Assembly (NCBI RefSeq): GCF_005771495.1
Contig: NZ_VAUW01000014.1
Span: forward strand, 1-64,000
From: Maribacter sp. ACAM166
GTDB taxonomy: Bacteria > Bacteroidota > Bacteroidia > Flavobacteriales > Flavobacteriaceae
Length of the DNA: 64,000 bases
Direction of reading: 5' to 3'
Part shown: piece after piece, positions 1 through 9,551 of the stretch
Layout of the letters: each line of letters opens with the position of its first letter
Numbering within the stretch: position 1 is the first letter of the stretch
Notes under the pieces: model-generated
Database searches by the model: none
What the model saw: only the letters and a program-made list of their open reading frames with translations
Told to the model about the DNA's origin: nothing
Program-made: the position numbers and the translations under genes

Positions 1-120
1 ATTACTGAAAAAAGAATAAAGGAAGTAGAAAGATTATTAAATTACAGACCTATTAGAAAGTTTAATTATAATAACCCAATTGAAGTCCTAAAAAATAAGT
101 GTGTTGCACTTATGGGTTGA
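1..120 (+). mobile_element. IS30-family transposase, C-terminal end (partial)
   Basis: The reading frame is open from base 1 to a TGA at 118-120 and encodes about 39 residues. It contains LLNYRPIRKFNYNNPIEVL, which matches the typical IS30-family transposase tail (LNxRPRKxLxxxTPxEV). The gene begins upstream of the window, so completeness cannot be judged. The 143 bases between this stop and the next gene probably hold the right end of the element, but I could not define the inverted repeat or target duplication without the left end. Confidence 0.7.
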
Positions 121-263
121 ACTCAGCATTAGTAAGTTTTAAAGAATACGCAGAAAACTAAATAGCACTGTTGAAATAGCTATCGAAAGGATTGCACCGC
201 AGGGCATTAAATTTTTACGTCACTGCCGACTTACACTGCTTTACATGCAACTGCAAACAAGAG

Positions 264-1268
264 TTAATTCAATTCCTTCATAATCTCCCCAAATAACTCA
301 TAAGATCGTATTCTGTCTTTTATGTCATAAATATTAGTGACGGCAATAAGTTCATCCGCTTTGGTTTGCTCCATAAACTCTTTTACCTGCGCCTTAACAG
401 TAGCTTTACTACCTATAAAGGAATACTTAAGCATTTGATGTACTTGAGGGTTTTGCATTAGCTCCTTAAACTCATTAGTCATGGCTGTTGGCGGTTGTAC
501 ATAATCTCGTTTGCCTGTGAATATACCCACAATCATACGGATTAAGGACGTGGATAAACGTTCGGCTTCTTTGTCAGTATCTGCAATTATAATATTTAAA
601 CCTGCCATCACATAAGGCTGTTTTAAGTGCTTTGATGGTTGAAACTCTTCACGGTATATGTCTAATGCCTCCCATAAATGGGTGGTCGCAAAGTGACTCG
701 CAAAAGCGTAAGGCAATCCTTTTTTCGCCGCCAAATGCGCACTATCTGTACTAGAACCTAATATATAGATGGGTACATCGACCCCTTCTGCTACCGTGGC
801 ACGTACCTTTGAATTCGAATTTTCCTTAGAAAAGTATATTTGTATTTTCTCAAGTTCGTTAGGAAAAGATTGTGCGGCTTGCATAAAATCTGATCGAATA
901 GCTTGTGCTGTTTCCCGGTCCGTTCCGGGTGCTCTACCCAAGCCCAAATCAATTCGGTTTGGATATAGAGATGCTAAAGTGCCAAATTGTTCCGCAACAA
1001 TCAATGGCGAATGGTTGGGTAGCATAATGCCACCAGAACCGATGCGAAGCGTGTTTGTACCTTCTGCAACATAGCCGATCAAAATCGAGGTGGCGCTACT
1101 GCCAATATTAGGCGCATTATGGTGCTCTGCCAACCAATAGCGTGTGTAGCCAAATGTTTCGGCATGTTGCGCCAATTCACGAGCGTTAGTATAGGTTTGT
1201 TTAAGTGTATGACCCTCAGAAACTAAAGCAAGGTCTAATATTGAATATGATGTATGTTGAATTTTCAT
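264..1268 (-). CDS. LLM-class flavin-dependent oxidoreductase (luciferase-like monooxygenase)
   Basis: A 334-residue cytoplasmic TIM-barrel flavoprotein of the bacterial-luciferase superfamily. Family marks are YWLAEHHN near residue 45, the RIGSGGIMLPNHSPLIVAEQFGTL stretch around 75-97 and RIDLGLGRAPGTD around 105-117. It resembles the single-component YhbW/MsnO8 subgroup, whose members use FMNH2 or F420-like reduced flavin on unknown substrates. Length is normal for the subgroup and the ATG is the only good start. It stands alone; the next gene upstream is 770 bases away and divergent. The substrate cannot be inferred. Confidence 0.88.
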   Translation of the reverse strand: MKIQHTSYSILDLALVSEGHTLKQTYTNARELAQHAETFGYTRYWLAEHHNAPNIGSSATSILIGYVAEGTNTLRIGSGGIMLPNHSPLIVAEQFGTLASLYPNRIDLGLGRAPGTDRETAQAIRSDFMQAAQSFPNELEKIQIYFSKENSNSKVRATVAEGVDVPIYILGSSTDSAHLAAKKGLPYAFASHFATTHLWEALDIYREEFQPSKHLKQPYVMAGLNIIIADTDKEAERLSTSLIRMIVGIFTGKRDYVQPPTAMTNEFKELMQNPQVHQMLKYSFIGSKATVKAQVKEFMEQTKADELIAVTNIYDIKDRIRSYELFGEIMKELN

Positions 1269-2039
1269 AATTATGAATAATCAGTTGAAAAGTTTGTGTC
1301 TAAAAACGAATAACAATAGTACTCATATAGACTCTTTTTTTATCTGGTTTTGTAAAATAAAGTATGTGAGCTTAGTCGACGCTTGTATGAAAAATTAACA
1401 TAAACATTTACCATTCTATCACTATCACTATTACTACATTTTTTCTATCGCGCTTTTTGACCAAGTGTTTATAATTATCTTTTCGGTAGCGTATTTTTTA
1501 GAAGACGTCTAAAATTTCAAAAATCGAGTATTTTTAAATTTTTGGAAGTGAAGCGATAGTGGCAAAAATAGAGGTTCTGCAAGACCTACTGTTTATAAGC
1601 CACACAAAAAAATACATCTGCCTTACGAGCGGTAACGCGGAACAGTATAGAATACAACTATTCTCAAATGAAAGGTTGAAAAAATGTAGTTAGGTATTCG
1701 ATATTCTAGGGAATACCACACATAGAGCTACCACAGAAATAGCGGGACTATGAAAGACATATGACAATAAATTGATGTGAATTTGTTGTCATATGCCTCT
1801 TGTCGCCACCATTATGACATCTTGTACGCCAGTATTTTCTAGCTTTTACAGTTCTTTAATAACAAATTAATACTTCTTGTTTCATTAATTTAAGCTCGGC
1901 CAAATAAACCAAAAAAAATATTCCATTTTATTAAAGCAATTTGCAAATACTATCTCTACCAATATAACATAGAATTTTTTCTGCAAAAAAACTAATTGGT
2001 GAAAATTATCACTATTATTGTAGGAAAATACATATATCA
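1269..2039. other. Intergenic region, 771 bases, between divergent genes
   Basis: No convincing gene is seen on either strand. The only clear structure is a hairpin at 1758-1795, listed separately. The stretch just before 2040 is very AT-rich and probably carries the promoter of the histidine kinase gene, but no clean TANNTTTG box stands out. Confidence 0.5.
1758..1795. repeat. Perfect 10-bp inverted repeat (hairpin)
   Basis: CATATGACAA at 1758-1767 is repeated inverted as TTGTCATATG at 1786-1795, with an 18-base loop. It lies about 245 bases upstream of the histidine kinase start. No T-run follows on either strand, so it is not a standard terminator; it could be an operator or a chance hairpin. 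Confidence 0.4.
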
Positions 2040-4676
2040 ATGATATTGTTATATCAAATAATATATATTTTACTAGTTACTTCTTGTATTCTTCTTTTGT
2101 TTAATCTAAGGAAAAAAGTAGGTCTAGCTCCGCTTTATATTTTTCTTGGTTGTCTACAATATTTTATGAGTAACATGGAAAACGTAGTACCTTATAATAT
2201 TTTAGGGAAATTTCCAATACATCTTGGAAGTACGGTCATATTTGGTGCTTTTTTATTTGCTGTTTTATTGATTTATATTAGAGAGGGCGTACTGAGTGCT
2301 AGAGTGTTGATTTTAGGAATTCTTATTTCAGGTATTTCTATAATAGTATTTTCTGAGATTTTTACTGCTCAAAATTATTTTATGCTAAATCAATCGAATG
2401 ATATTGATTTAAATGCCTCCTACTATTCCCCTATAGATTATCGGGTTTATTTTATTGGAACGACCATTTTAGTTTTCGATTTCATAGTCTTGGTAAGTAC
2501 GTATCAACTTTTGATTTCTAAAATGAATCAAAAATATTATTTTTTAATTCTTTTTATTTCTCTCTGGTTAGCGCTTTTATTTGATGCACTCTTATATAAT
2601 ACTTCGCTATTATATGACACTTCATATTATATGAATTCTTTAATAGGGAATTTTATTGGAAAAACTCTAGCAGCGTTTTTGTTTTCAATACTACTCTATA
2701 TGTATTTGACCTACATAGATAAAGCAGTAAAAACTAATACTTTTATTGCTAACCAAAGGCGAGATGTTTTTTCTATATTAAGCTATCAACAAAGGTATAT
2801 TGACCTTCAACTTGAAAAAGAAACTAGTGAAGAAAAACTTAACCTCCAGTTTGAAAAAACCTTAACCAGTATTTCTGATGGTATTGTTACTTTAGACAAG
2901 AATTGGCGGTATACCTACGTTAAAAAAAAAGCAGCTGAATTTTTAGATAGAACTCCTGATAACTTGATAGGTGCTAATATATGGACTGAATTTCCAGACG
3001 AGGTAGGCGGTTCATTTTATTGTGCCTATTACAAAGCTTTTAAAACCCAAGAAACACAGATTTTACAAGAATACTATGCCCCTACTGATAAGTACTTTGA
3101 AAATAGAATTTTCCCTACCGTTGACGGGTTGACCATTTATTTAACAGATATTACTGATAAAAAACAAATTGAGAATGCATTAAATGAAAGTGAAGCTTTT
3201 AAAATAGGTATTCTATCTTCTTTAAGTTCTCATATTGCAGTGATAGACGAAACCGGCTTGCTCATAGCAACAAATAAAGCTTGGGATGATTTCTCATTAA
3301 ACAATGGAGAAATAAATTTGACAAGCACTGGAGTAGGGAGTAATTATTTTGAAATATGTAATAAGGCTATTACTGAGGGTAATCTAACAGCAAAAAAGGT
3401 TCTAAATGGTTTAACCTCAATATTACAGCATAAAACGACCGATTTTACTATTGAATACCTTTTTGAATATGAGGGGGGTGAAAGAAGCTGGTTTTTGCTA
3501 CAGGCTAAACCTTTCGGAGAAAAATCTAATAAATTGGTGCTCTCGCATATTGATATAACTGCCGTTAAAATTGCCGATGAAGAGCGAATATATACTAATT
3601 TAAAATTAAAAGAAGCCCAGAGAATAAGCAAAGTTGGAAGCTGGGAATTTAACCCATTGACAAAAGAATTTATTCTTTCAGATGAAATGTATCATATTTT
3701 AGAATTAAATAAAGTGTACAATGCAGATTTATATGACACCTTTATATCTAAACTTTTGCCCGAAGACGGGAAGGCTCATAAGCTATTAATAAATAATGCT
3801 CTAAATAATGAAAAGGGGTACTTTTATGAATACTATATAAAAGTCGATGCCAATAAAACTAAATATATTCACGAGATAGGAGAAATTGTTAAAGGCGAAA
3901 ATAACGAAGTATTAAAACTAAAAGGCACCATACAGGATATTACCAATGATAAATTGGCGCATGATGAATTAATGAAATATAATGAAGAATTACAAAAAGC
4001 CAATAAAGAACTTGATCGCTTTGTATATAGTGCATCTCACGATTTAAGATCTCCGCTAACTTCATTACGAGGGTTAATACAAGTACTTGAGATGAATATA
4101 GATCCTTCTCATCAAGTTAATAAAGAACCTATTAACTTGATGACTAAAACCATTAATAAAATGGATGATTTTATTACTGATATTTTAGATTATTCATTAA
4201 ACACACGAACAGATGTGATTCAAGAGGAAATTAATATTGAAGAACTCATAAAATCTGTTTGGGAAGATTTAGAATATATGGATATTAATTACAAACCAAA
4301 ACGTATTTTAGATGTTACCCAAACTGCAGATTTCTTCTCTGACCCCAAACGAATAACTATTATCATAAATAACCTTATATCTAATGCTTTTAAATATCAC
4401 GACGAAAATAAAATAGCTCATTTTATAAAAATAAGCATCGCTGTGAACGACATAAAAGCGGTTATTACTATTGAAGATAATGGTATTGGTATCAGTAAAG
4501 ACAACATCCATAAAATATTTGAAATGTTTCAACGCGTTACTAAATTATCTAAGGGTTCGGGAATGGGCCTCTATATTGTAAAAGAAACTATAGAAAAACT
4601 CCAAGGTTCTATACATGTTGAATCAGAATTGGAAAAAGGCACTAAATTCAGTATCGAGATACCAAATTTATTATAA
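2040..4676 (+). CDS. Membrane-bound multi-PAS sensor histidine kinase
   Basis: An 878-residue sensor kinase. Residues 1-230 form about seven hydrophobic segments with little extracellular loop, resembling the transporter-like VUPS type of predicted sensor domain (inference). A short coiled coil leads into three PAS-like domains at about 270-375, 390-505 and 525-640. The HisKA H-box is SHDLRSPL with phospho-acceptor His667. The ATPase domain shows N-box NNLISNAFKYH, G1 box DNGIGIS and G2 box GSGMGLYIVKE. Only 12 bases separate it from the single-domain response regulator at 4689, so the two form a two-component phosphorelay. The signal is unknown. Confidence 0.93.
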   Translation: MILLYQIIYILLVTSCILLLFNLRKKVGLAPLYIFLGCLQYFMSNMENVVPYNILGKFPIHLGSTVIFGAFLFAVLLIYIREGVLSARVLILGILISGISIIVFSEIFTAQNYFMLNQSNDIDLNASYYSPIDYRVYFIGTTILVFDFIVLVSTYQLLISKMNQKYYFLILFISLWLALLFDALLYNTSLLYDTSYYMNSLIGNFIGKTLAAFLFSILLYMYLTYIDKAVKTNTFIANQRRDVFSILSYQQRYIDLQLEKETSEEKLNLQFEKTLTSISDGIVTLDKNWRYTYVKKKAAEFLDRTPDNLIGANIWTEFPDEVGGSFYCAYYKAFKTQETQILQEYYAPTDKYFENRIFPTVDGLTIYLTDITDKKQIENALNESEAFKIGILSSLSSHIAVIDETGLLIATNKAWDDFSLNNGEINLTSTGVGSNYFEICNKAITEGNLTAKKVLNGLTSILQHKTTDFTIEYLFEYEGGERSWFLLQAKPFGEKSNKLVLSHIDITAVKIADEERIYTNLKLKEAQRISKVGSWEFNPLTKEFILSDEMYHILELNKVYNADLYDTFISKLLPEDGKAHKLLINNALNNEKGYFYEYYIKVDANKTKYIHEIGEIVKGENNEVLKLKGTIQDITNDKLAHDELMKYNEELQKANKELDRFVYSASHDLRSPLTSLRGLIQVLEMNIDPSHQVNKEPINLMTKTINKMDDFITDILDYSLNTRTDVIQEEINIEELIKSVWEDLEYMDINYKPKRILDVTQTADFFSDPKRITIIINNLISNAFKYHDENKIAHFIKISIAVNDIKAVITIEDNGIGISKDNIHKIFEMFQRVTKLSKGSGMGLYIVKETIEKLQGSIHVESELEKGTKFSIEIPNLL

Positions 4677-4688
4677 ACAAATCTTACT

Positions 4689-5093
4689 ATGAAGCTTAAG
4701 GAAATTATGTTGATTGATGATAATTATATAGATAATTATTGTACTAAAATTGTGATTGCAAAAGAAAACATAGCAGAGGCCATTACAATACAATCATCAC
4801 CAATTGATGCTTTAGATTATTTAAAAAATAAAAAAGACGAATTTCCAGAGCTTATTTTTTTAGATATTCAAATGCCTGTAATGAATGGTTTTGAATTTTT
4901 AGATGAATTTTCAAAATTTACAGATTTTAAAAAGACGAATTGTACTATTGTAATGCTCAGCTCCTCTAATTGTAGTGATGATTTGAAAGCTGCTGAGAAT
5001 AATCCAAATGTCATAACATATGTCTCAAAACCGTTGACTAATTCGAAATTAATAAATGTCTTAGCGCTGAGAAATCAAACAAAAGCAGAATAA
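4689..5093 (+). CDS. CheY-like single-domain response regulator
   Basis: A 134-residue receiver domain with no output domain. The acidic pocket is Asp10-Asp11, the phospho-acceptor is Asp59 in FLDIQMPVMNG, the switch residue is Ser91 and the conserved lysine is Lys114 in VSKP. It follows the histidine kinase in the same operon and is the obvious partner. Lacking an effector domain, it probably passes phosphate or a protein-protein signal to a third component encoded elsewhere; this small 'rcp1-like' class is common beside PAS-kinases in Bacteroidota. A strong terminator follows. Confidence 0.92.
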   Translation: MKLKEIMLIDDNYIDNYCTKIVIAKENIAEAITIQSSPIDALDYLKNKKDEFPELIFLDIQMPVMNGFEFLDEFSKFTDFKKTNCTIVMLSSSNCSDDLKAAENNPNVITYVSKPLTNSKLINVLALRNQTKAE

Positions 5094-5111
5094 GGCTCCC
5101 TTTTTTATTGC

Positions 5112-5148
5112 AAGACTAAAAATATAACATAATTTTTAGTCTTTTTTT
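5112..5148 (+). terminator. Rho-independent terminator after kinase/receiver operon
   Basis: AAGACTAAAAAT (5112-5123) pairs with ATTTTTAGTCTT (5132-5143) around an 8-base loop and is followed by a run of T. It ends the two-component operon. Confidence 0.85.
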
Positions 5149-5285
5149 AATTGAGAATATAGGGTTGTCTCCATCTTCTTCGTCACTAACCGCTAAACCC
5201 AGTCTAAACCTAATATTAATGAATTTCGTATAATCGATGCTATAATTGCCCTCATTAAGGCTACTTATATTTAATACTGTAGTAT

Positions 5286-6320
5286 TTATAGCGCTCCTAC
5301 AGCTTCTTTTTCACCTAACATACGAAGCATTTTCGTGTGGTCCCATATCGCATGACCGATTGATTTTTTAACGTTATATGGCATGCCAAATTCAAGCGCA
5401 GTTTCCGACACAATCTTTGTTAAATTTTTATAATGTACGTGACAAACGTCTGGTAATACATGGTGTTCTACTTGATAATTTAGGCCACCAATAAGCCAAA
5501 ACAAGAGCTTACTGTTTGGAGAGAAATTACTAGTTGTAGCAAATTGATGTCCGTACCAATCGTCTTTCATCATGCCCTTATCATTGGGAAGTGGAAACTC
5601 ATTCACAGGCATTATATGCGCTATCTGAAAAACAATACTCACCAACATACCCGTTACAAAATGCATGGATAAAAATGCTAATAAAATGACCCACCATGAA
5701 AATGGCAGTATAATCATGGGTAATATAAGTGCATAGGAATAATACAACAGTTTCCATGCCGCCATGCTAATAAGTGTTTTTTCATATTCATGTTTCTTGT
5801 CTAAAAAACCCATATCTCGAAAGCGTTTTAAACGCACAAAATCTTTGGTTGTAATCCAGGATAGCGTAGATATGCCGTAAAAAAACCAGATATAGATATG
5901 CTGGTATTGGTGTATCCAATAGTGTTTGGCATGAGGAGAGAACCGCAAGAAAAATGGAGCATTAAGATCATCGTCAGCATGGTCGATATTCGTAAATGTA
6001 TGATGCAATACATTATGCTGTATTCTCCAAATAGTTGAATTTGCTCCAATAAGATTGAATGAATAGCCTAAAAGTGTATTGATTTTTTTATTTTTTGAAT
6101 AGGAACCATGAATGGCATCATGCATTACACCCATACCTATACCGGCCATTCCTAGGCCACTTAAAATATAGAGTAAAAATAACACCGCACCAGAGGTTAC
6201 CAAACCTGATGAAAGCAGTACTAAAGGCACAAAAAATAAGGCCAACATAATTACCGTTTTAACAACCATAGTTGCATTGGCATTTCGACTCTTTTTATTT
6301 GTTTTAAAATAGGAATTCAC
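5286..6320 (-). CDS. Fatty acid (acyl-lipid/acyl-CoA) desaturase
   Basis: A 344-residue integral membrane di-iron desaturase. The three histidine boxes are HDAIH (67-71), HNVLHH (102-107) and QVEHH (283-287); the QxxHH form of the third box is typical of front-end or linoleoyl-type desaturases, though here there is no cytochrome b5 domain. Hydrophobic segments lie at about 20-65 and 190-235. It probably introduces double bonds into membrane lipids for fluidity control in the cold (inference from family). It is monocistronic and convergent with the two-component operon. Confidence 0.93.
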   Translation of the reverse strand: MNSYFKTNKKSRNANATMVVKTVIMLALFFVPLVLLSSGLVTSGAVLFLLYILSGLGMAGIGMGVMHDAIHGSYSKNKKINTLLGYSFNLIGANSTIWRIQHNVLHHTFTNIDHADDDLNAPFFLRFSPHAKHYWIHQYQHIYIWFFYGISTLSWITTKDFVRLKRFRDMGFLDKKHEYEKTLISMAAWKLLYYSYALILPMIILPFSWWVILLAFLSMHFVTGMLVSIVFQIAHIMPVNEFPLPNDKGMMKDDWYGHQFATTSNFSPNSKLLFWLIGGLNYQVEHHVLPDVCHVHYKNLTKIVSETALEFGMPYNVKKSIGHAIWDHTKMLRMLGEKEAVGAL

Positions 6321-7558
6321 TCTTTTTCGTAACGTCTTTGAAAAATCGGCATTTACGTCTCTTGAGAATTTTGGATTTGCGATACTTTTATTTTTTAGGG
6401 GATTTTTTTACTTCAATATCAGCAAGTTATATCAACTAGGCGATGTTCTTTTTTTATTTTTAATAGTTATTATTACATTGAATGAGTTTTGTACTGTACC
6501 AGACCATTTCAACTAAATACGACTATAAAAAAAAGGAGAGCTGTCTAAATAATTTACAAAGTAAAGGTAGGTTAAATTAGTGTTGTGAAGTAAAAGTGAT
6601 TTAAATAATTGATAATCAATCTCATATTACACACCAAACTCGAAGCCTTCGTTACACTTCTTCGATTAGTTCTGGAATCTATATCTGTGGGTTAACAAAA
6701 TCTAAACTAGGTAATTCTCAATTCATTCTTACAATTACGAACGTATCCACCTATCCATCCTATTTTATTACTATGTATTGCCTAGTAAAAATAATAAATC
6801 ACTCGTTCTTTTCCTCTTTTAACTGTCTGGGCTGGTTCTATAGCTTTCTGGTCTGTCAAGCTTTAAAAATTGCTAAGAAGGAGGTTCTATCTTCATCTTT
6901 GGCTACATCCATATTCAACATATGTAATTTTTAAGTGAGCGGTAGTACATCTTTTGAATTATGTATCTAAATGTATTTATAGTATTAACAGAATTACTAT
7001 GATTAAGTGATAAACCTGTTATGGCTTTAAGAAACATCTTGACGATGCAATTGGCAGCATCGGTTGATTGGTATAGTATTGTTTTGGCTTGGATCAAATC
7101 CTTGCCGTATAAAACTTAAACTGAGATCTAAATTTTGAAAGCGTTAATTTTTTCCAACGATACTACAGAGCAATTTTTTTCTAATTCTACAACTTTTTTT
7201 GCGTTCAAAGACATTAGCGTGTTACGTTTCCTGAGAGATACAATTTTTTAATTTTAGGCCTACTCCTAGTTATAGTTATGTATAACTCTGACTAAAATAG
7301 AGTTGAATCTGCCGAAAGCAGCACCCCATAAATCATAAAAGAGGTGGCTTTCATTCCTGTTATAGAGAGAGGTAAAAGCAAATAGTGTGCCGGTGCATTT
7401 GTTGAACCATTGCTTGCCAAAGTTAGTTTTATAGCATCATCTCGGAGGACGAGTTCGTTAAGACATGTAGTTTGCTCAATTACATTTCACTAGAAATGTG
7501 AAAGGACTATAGGGCCTGTATCCAAAAAATGTTCAATTAAAGTTGTGTTAATAAAAAG
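6321..7558. other. Long intergenic region, about 1.24 kb, no supported gene
   Basis: Both strands carry many stops. A minus-strand frame of about 65 codons (7292-7486) has no start near its beginning and a composition that could be coding, but I could not assign it to a family; another short minus-strand frame at 6915-7097 looks random. The region may be decayed DNA. The right edge holds the control region of the TetR operon. Confidence 0.45.
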
Positions 7559-7585
7559 AATGAACGTTCATTTTCCATACCTTTG
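7559..7585 (+). promoter_or_regulatory. TetR operator and promoter of the aldehyde/electrophile operon
   Basis: AATGAACGTTCATT at 7559-7572 is a perfect 14-bp palindrome, the usual form of a TetR-family operator. Five bases later comes TACCTTTG (7578-7585), a textbook Bacteroidota -7 box. No TTG -33 element is visible at the expected place. A repressor bound here would cover the promoter, so autorepression by the TetR gene just downstream is the simplest reading. Confidence 0.75.
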
Positions 7586-7603
7586 CGTCCCAATTATAAT
7601 GCT

Positions 7604-8188
7604 ATGGCAAAACTTCAGAAAAGTATAGATAAACGAAACGCATTAATAAAGGCAACCATTGAGTTGGTTAACAATGATGGTTTTCATGCAACACCCATGA
7701 GTAAGATTGCCAAAATGGCAAGCGTATCTCCTGCCACTATTTATCTTTATTTTGATAACAAACAAGATTTAGTAAATAAAACGTACATAGAAGTTAAGGC
7801 GAGCTATACAGCATATGCTTTTGAAACGTATACAGAAACAATGCCTGTAGAAGTTGGTTTTGAAGTGATTTGGAAACGTATTGCAGATTTTAAACTCAAG
7901 GAGGGCGCAAACGCCATGTTTTTGGCACAATGTGATAATACACCCATAATCGATGAAGCGAGCAGACAAGAAGGTATTAAGCATTTACAACCCCTACTCG
8001 ACCTTTGGGCACGCGGTAAAGAAGAAGGTATTATTAAATCGATATCAGATTACTTACTATATGCCTATGCTATAAATCCGCTATCATTTTTAATGATGGC
8101 TCAAAATCGTGGTGCCTTTAAGTTAGATGACCAGCATATAGAGGAAGCTTATCAAGCTGCTTGGAGTAGCATAAAATATTGTAAATAA
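7604..8188 (+). CDS. TetR/AcrR-family transcriptional regulator
   Basis: A 194-residue repressor. The N-terminal helix-turn-helix spans about residues 12-58 (ALIKATIELVNNDGF, then PMSKIAKMASVSPATIYLYF, the TetR signature). The rest is a helical ligand-binding domain. An in-frame TTG at 7583 would extend it by seven residues, but that codon lies inside the -7 box, so the ATG at 7604 is the start. It is the first gene of a four-gene operon with redox enzymes, and a palindrome at its own promoter suggests autorepression with release by a reactive aldehyde or electrophile (inference). Confidence 0.93.
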   Translation: MAKLQKSIDKRNALIKATIELVNNDGFHATPMSKIAKMASVSPATIYLYFDNKQDLVNKTYIEVKASYTAYAFETYTETMPVEVGFEVIWKRIADFKLKEGANAMFLAQCDNTPIIDEASRQEGIKHLQPLLDLWARGKEEGIIKSISDYLLYAYAINPLSFLMMAQNRGAFKLDDQHIEEAYQAAWSSIKYCK

Positions 8189-8189
8189 T

Positions 8190-8855
8190 ATGAGTAAAAC
8201 AGCAATAGTATTAGGGGCTACAGGTTTAACCGGTGGTATTTTGCTTCAAAAATTAATTAAAGACAATAGATATGACATCATAAAACTGTTTTCGAGGTCA
8301 ATTATAAATGATATGCCCAATAAGGTAGAACAGTTTATTGGCGACTTGTTAGAATTAGAAAAATTTAAAGACGATTTCACTGCAGATGAAGTGTATTGTT
8401 GTATTGGTACGACTACTAAGAAAACACCGAATAAGGATGTATACACGCAAATAGATTATGGTATTCCCGTTACTGCTGCCAAGCTTGCAAAAGAAAATGG
8501 CATAGCTACTTTTTTAGTTATTTCAGCAATGGGTGCCAATATAAAAAGCAGCATTTTTTATAACAGAACAAAAGGTGAAATGGAGCGTGATGTGTTGCTA
8601 CAAGGAATAAAAAATACTTTTATTTTGAGACCTTCCTTGATTGGAGGTAAACGTAATGAGCGCAGAATAGTTGAAAAAATAGGATTGGTTGTGTTTAAAA
8701 TAATCGAACCCTTATTCATAGGGTCCTTAGAAAAATATAAACTAATTAATGCAGAATGTATCGCTCAAGCGATGGTGAATTTAGCAAATAGTGCACGTAA
8801 CGCAGAAGTGATAATTACTTCAAACGACATAAAACAAGTAGCAAAAAACAAATAA
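8190..8855 (+). CDS. NAD(P)-binding atypical SDR protein (HTATIP2-like)
   Basis: A 221-residue Rossmann-fold protein. The dinucleotide motif is GATGLTGG near residues 9-16, followed by a basic residue region (FSRS) at the end of strand 2 that favours NADP. The later NRTKGEME segment holds the lysine expected in atypical SDRs, and LRPSLIGG is typical of the HTATIP2/Tip30-like group. It begins one base after the TetR stop codon and is therefore co-transcribed. Its exact reaction is unknown; the operon suggests reduction or sensing of reactive carbonyls. Confidence 0.87.
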   Translation: MSKTAIVLGATGLTGGILLQKLIKDNRYDIIKLFSRSIINDMPNKVEQFIGDLLELEKFKDDFTADEVYCCIGTTTKKTPNKDVYTQIDYGIPVTAAKLAKENGIATFLVISAMGANIKSSIFYNRTKGEMERDVLLQGIKNTFILRPSLIGGKRNERRIVEKIGLVVFKIIEPLFIGSLEKYKLINAECIAQAMVNLANSARNAEVIITSNDIKQVAKNK

Positions 8856-8871
8856 AAATAAGATTGAATTT

Positions 8872-9504
8872 ATGGAATTATTAGACAAATTGAAGTGGAG
8901 GTATGCTGCTAAAGCAATGAATGGAGAGAATGTAGCTGAAGATAAAATTGAGCGCATATTAGAAGCAGCACGTTTAGCCCCTACCTCAAGTGGTTTACAA
9001 CCTTTTGAGATTATTGTAGTTAAAAATCAAGACATAAAAGAGCAAATTAAACCAGTAGCTTGGAACCAAACAGTTATAACAGATTGCTCTCACCTACTTG
9101 TGTTCGCTGCTTGGGACACCTATACCGCTGATAGAATTAATTACATGTTCGATTTAACAAACGAAATTCGTGGATTTAAAAACGAAGGATGGGAAAATTA
9201 CCGTCAAATGTTATTGGGCTCTTATCCGCAAAAAAGTGAAGAAGAAAACTTTAATCACGCTGCTAAACAAGCCTATATTGCTTTTGCTAACGCTATTACT
9301 GCAGCAGCTTTTGAAGGGGTCGATACTACGCCTTTAGAGGGTTTTGAGTCAGATGCTGTTGATGAAATTTTAGGATTGCGTGAAAAGGGTTTACGCAGTG
9401 CTGTGCTACTTCCAATTGGTTATAGGCAAGAAGATAAAGATTGGTTAGTAAGCCTTAAAAAAGTTAGAAGGCCTATGAATGAATTGGTAACAGTATTAGA
9501 ATAA
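8872..9504 (+). CDS. Nitroreductase-family NAD(P)H-dependent FMN oxidoreductase
   Basis: A 210-residue flavoprotein of the NfsB-like nitroreductase family. The N-terminus has the FMN phosphate motif (RYAAKAM, residues 10-16) and the LAPTSSGLQPFEI segment near 35-47; the C-terminus has GLRSAVLLPIGY, the usual FMN-binding loop. Such enzymes reduce quinones, nitro compounds and sometimes enals using NAD(P)H. It lies 16 bases after the SDR gene and 47 before the alcohol dehydrogenase, so it belongs to the TetR-controlled operon. Confidence 0.91.
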   Translation: MELLDKLKWRYAAKAMNGENVAEDKIERILEAARLAPTSSGLQPFEIIVVKNQDIKEQIKPVAWNQTVITDCSHLLVFAAWDTYTADRINYMFDLTNEIRGFKNEGWENYRQMLLGSYPQKSEEENFNHAAKQAYIAFANAITAAAFEGVDTTPLEGFESDAVDEILGLREKGLRSAVLLPIGYRQEDKDWLVSLKKVRRPMNELVTVLE

Positions 9505-9551
9505 GTTACTGAATAGAAAATTGCAAATAGTACATAAAAAAGAAAAAGAAG

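Noticed and set aside
769-1074. Antisense frame within the luciferase-like gene
   Set aside because: Shadow of a real gene; no start signal or homology.
6915-7097. Short minus-strand frame in the 6.3-7.6 kb gap
   Set aside because: Composition looks random and nothing around it suggests transcription.
7292-7486. Minus-strand frame of about 65 codons as a gene
   Set aside because: No start codon near its beginning, no family recognised and no promoter; could be a remnant but unsupported.
7583-7603. Upstream TTG start for the TetR gene
   Set aside because: The codon lies in the -7 box TACCTTTG, so it is not transcribed; the ATG at 7604 begins the conserved protein.
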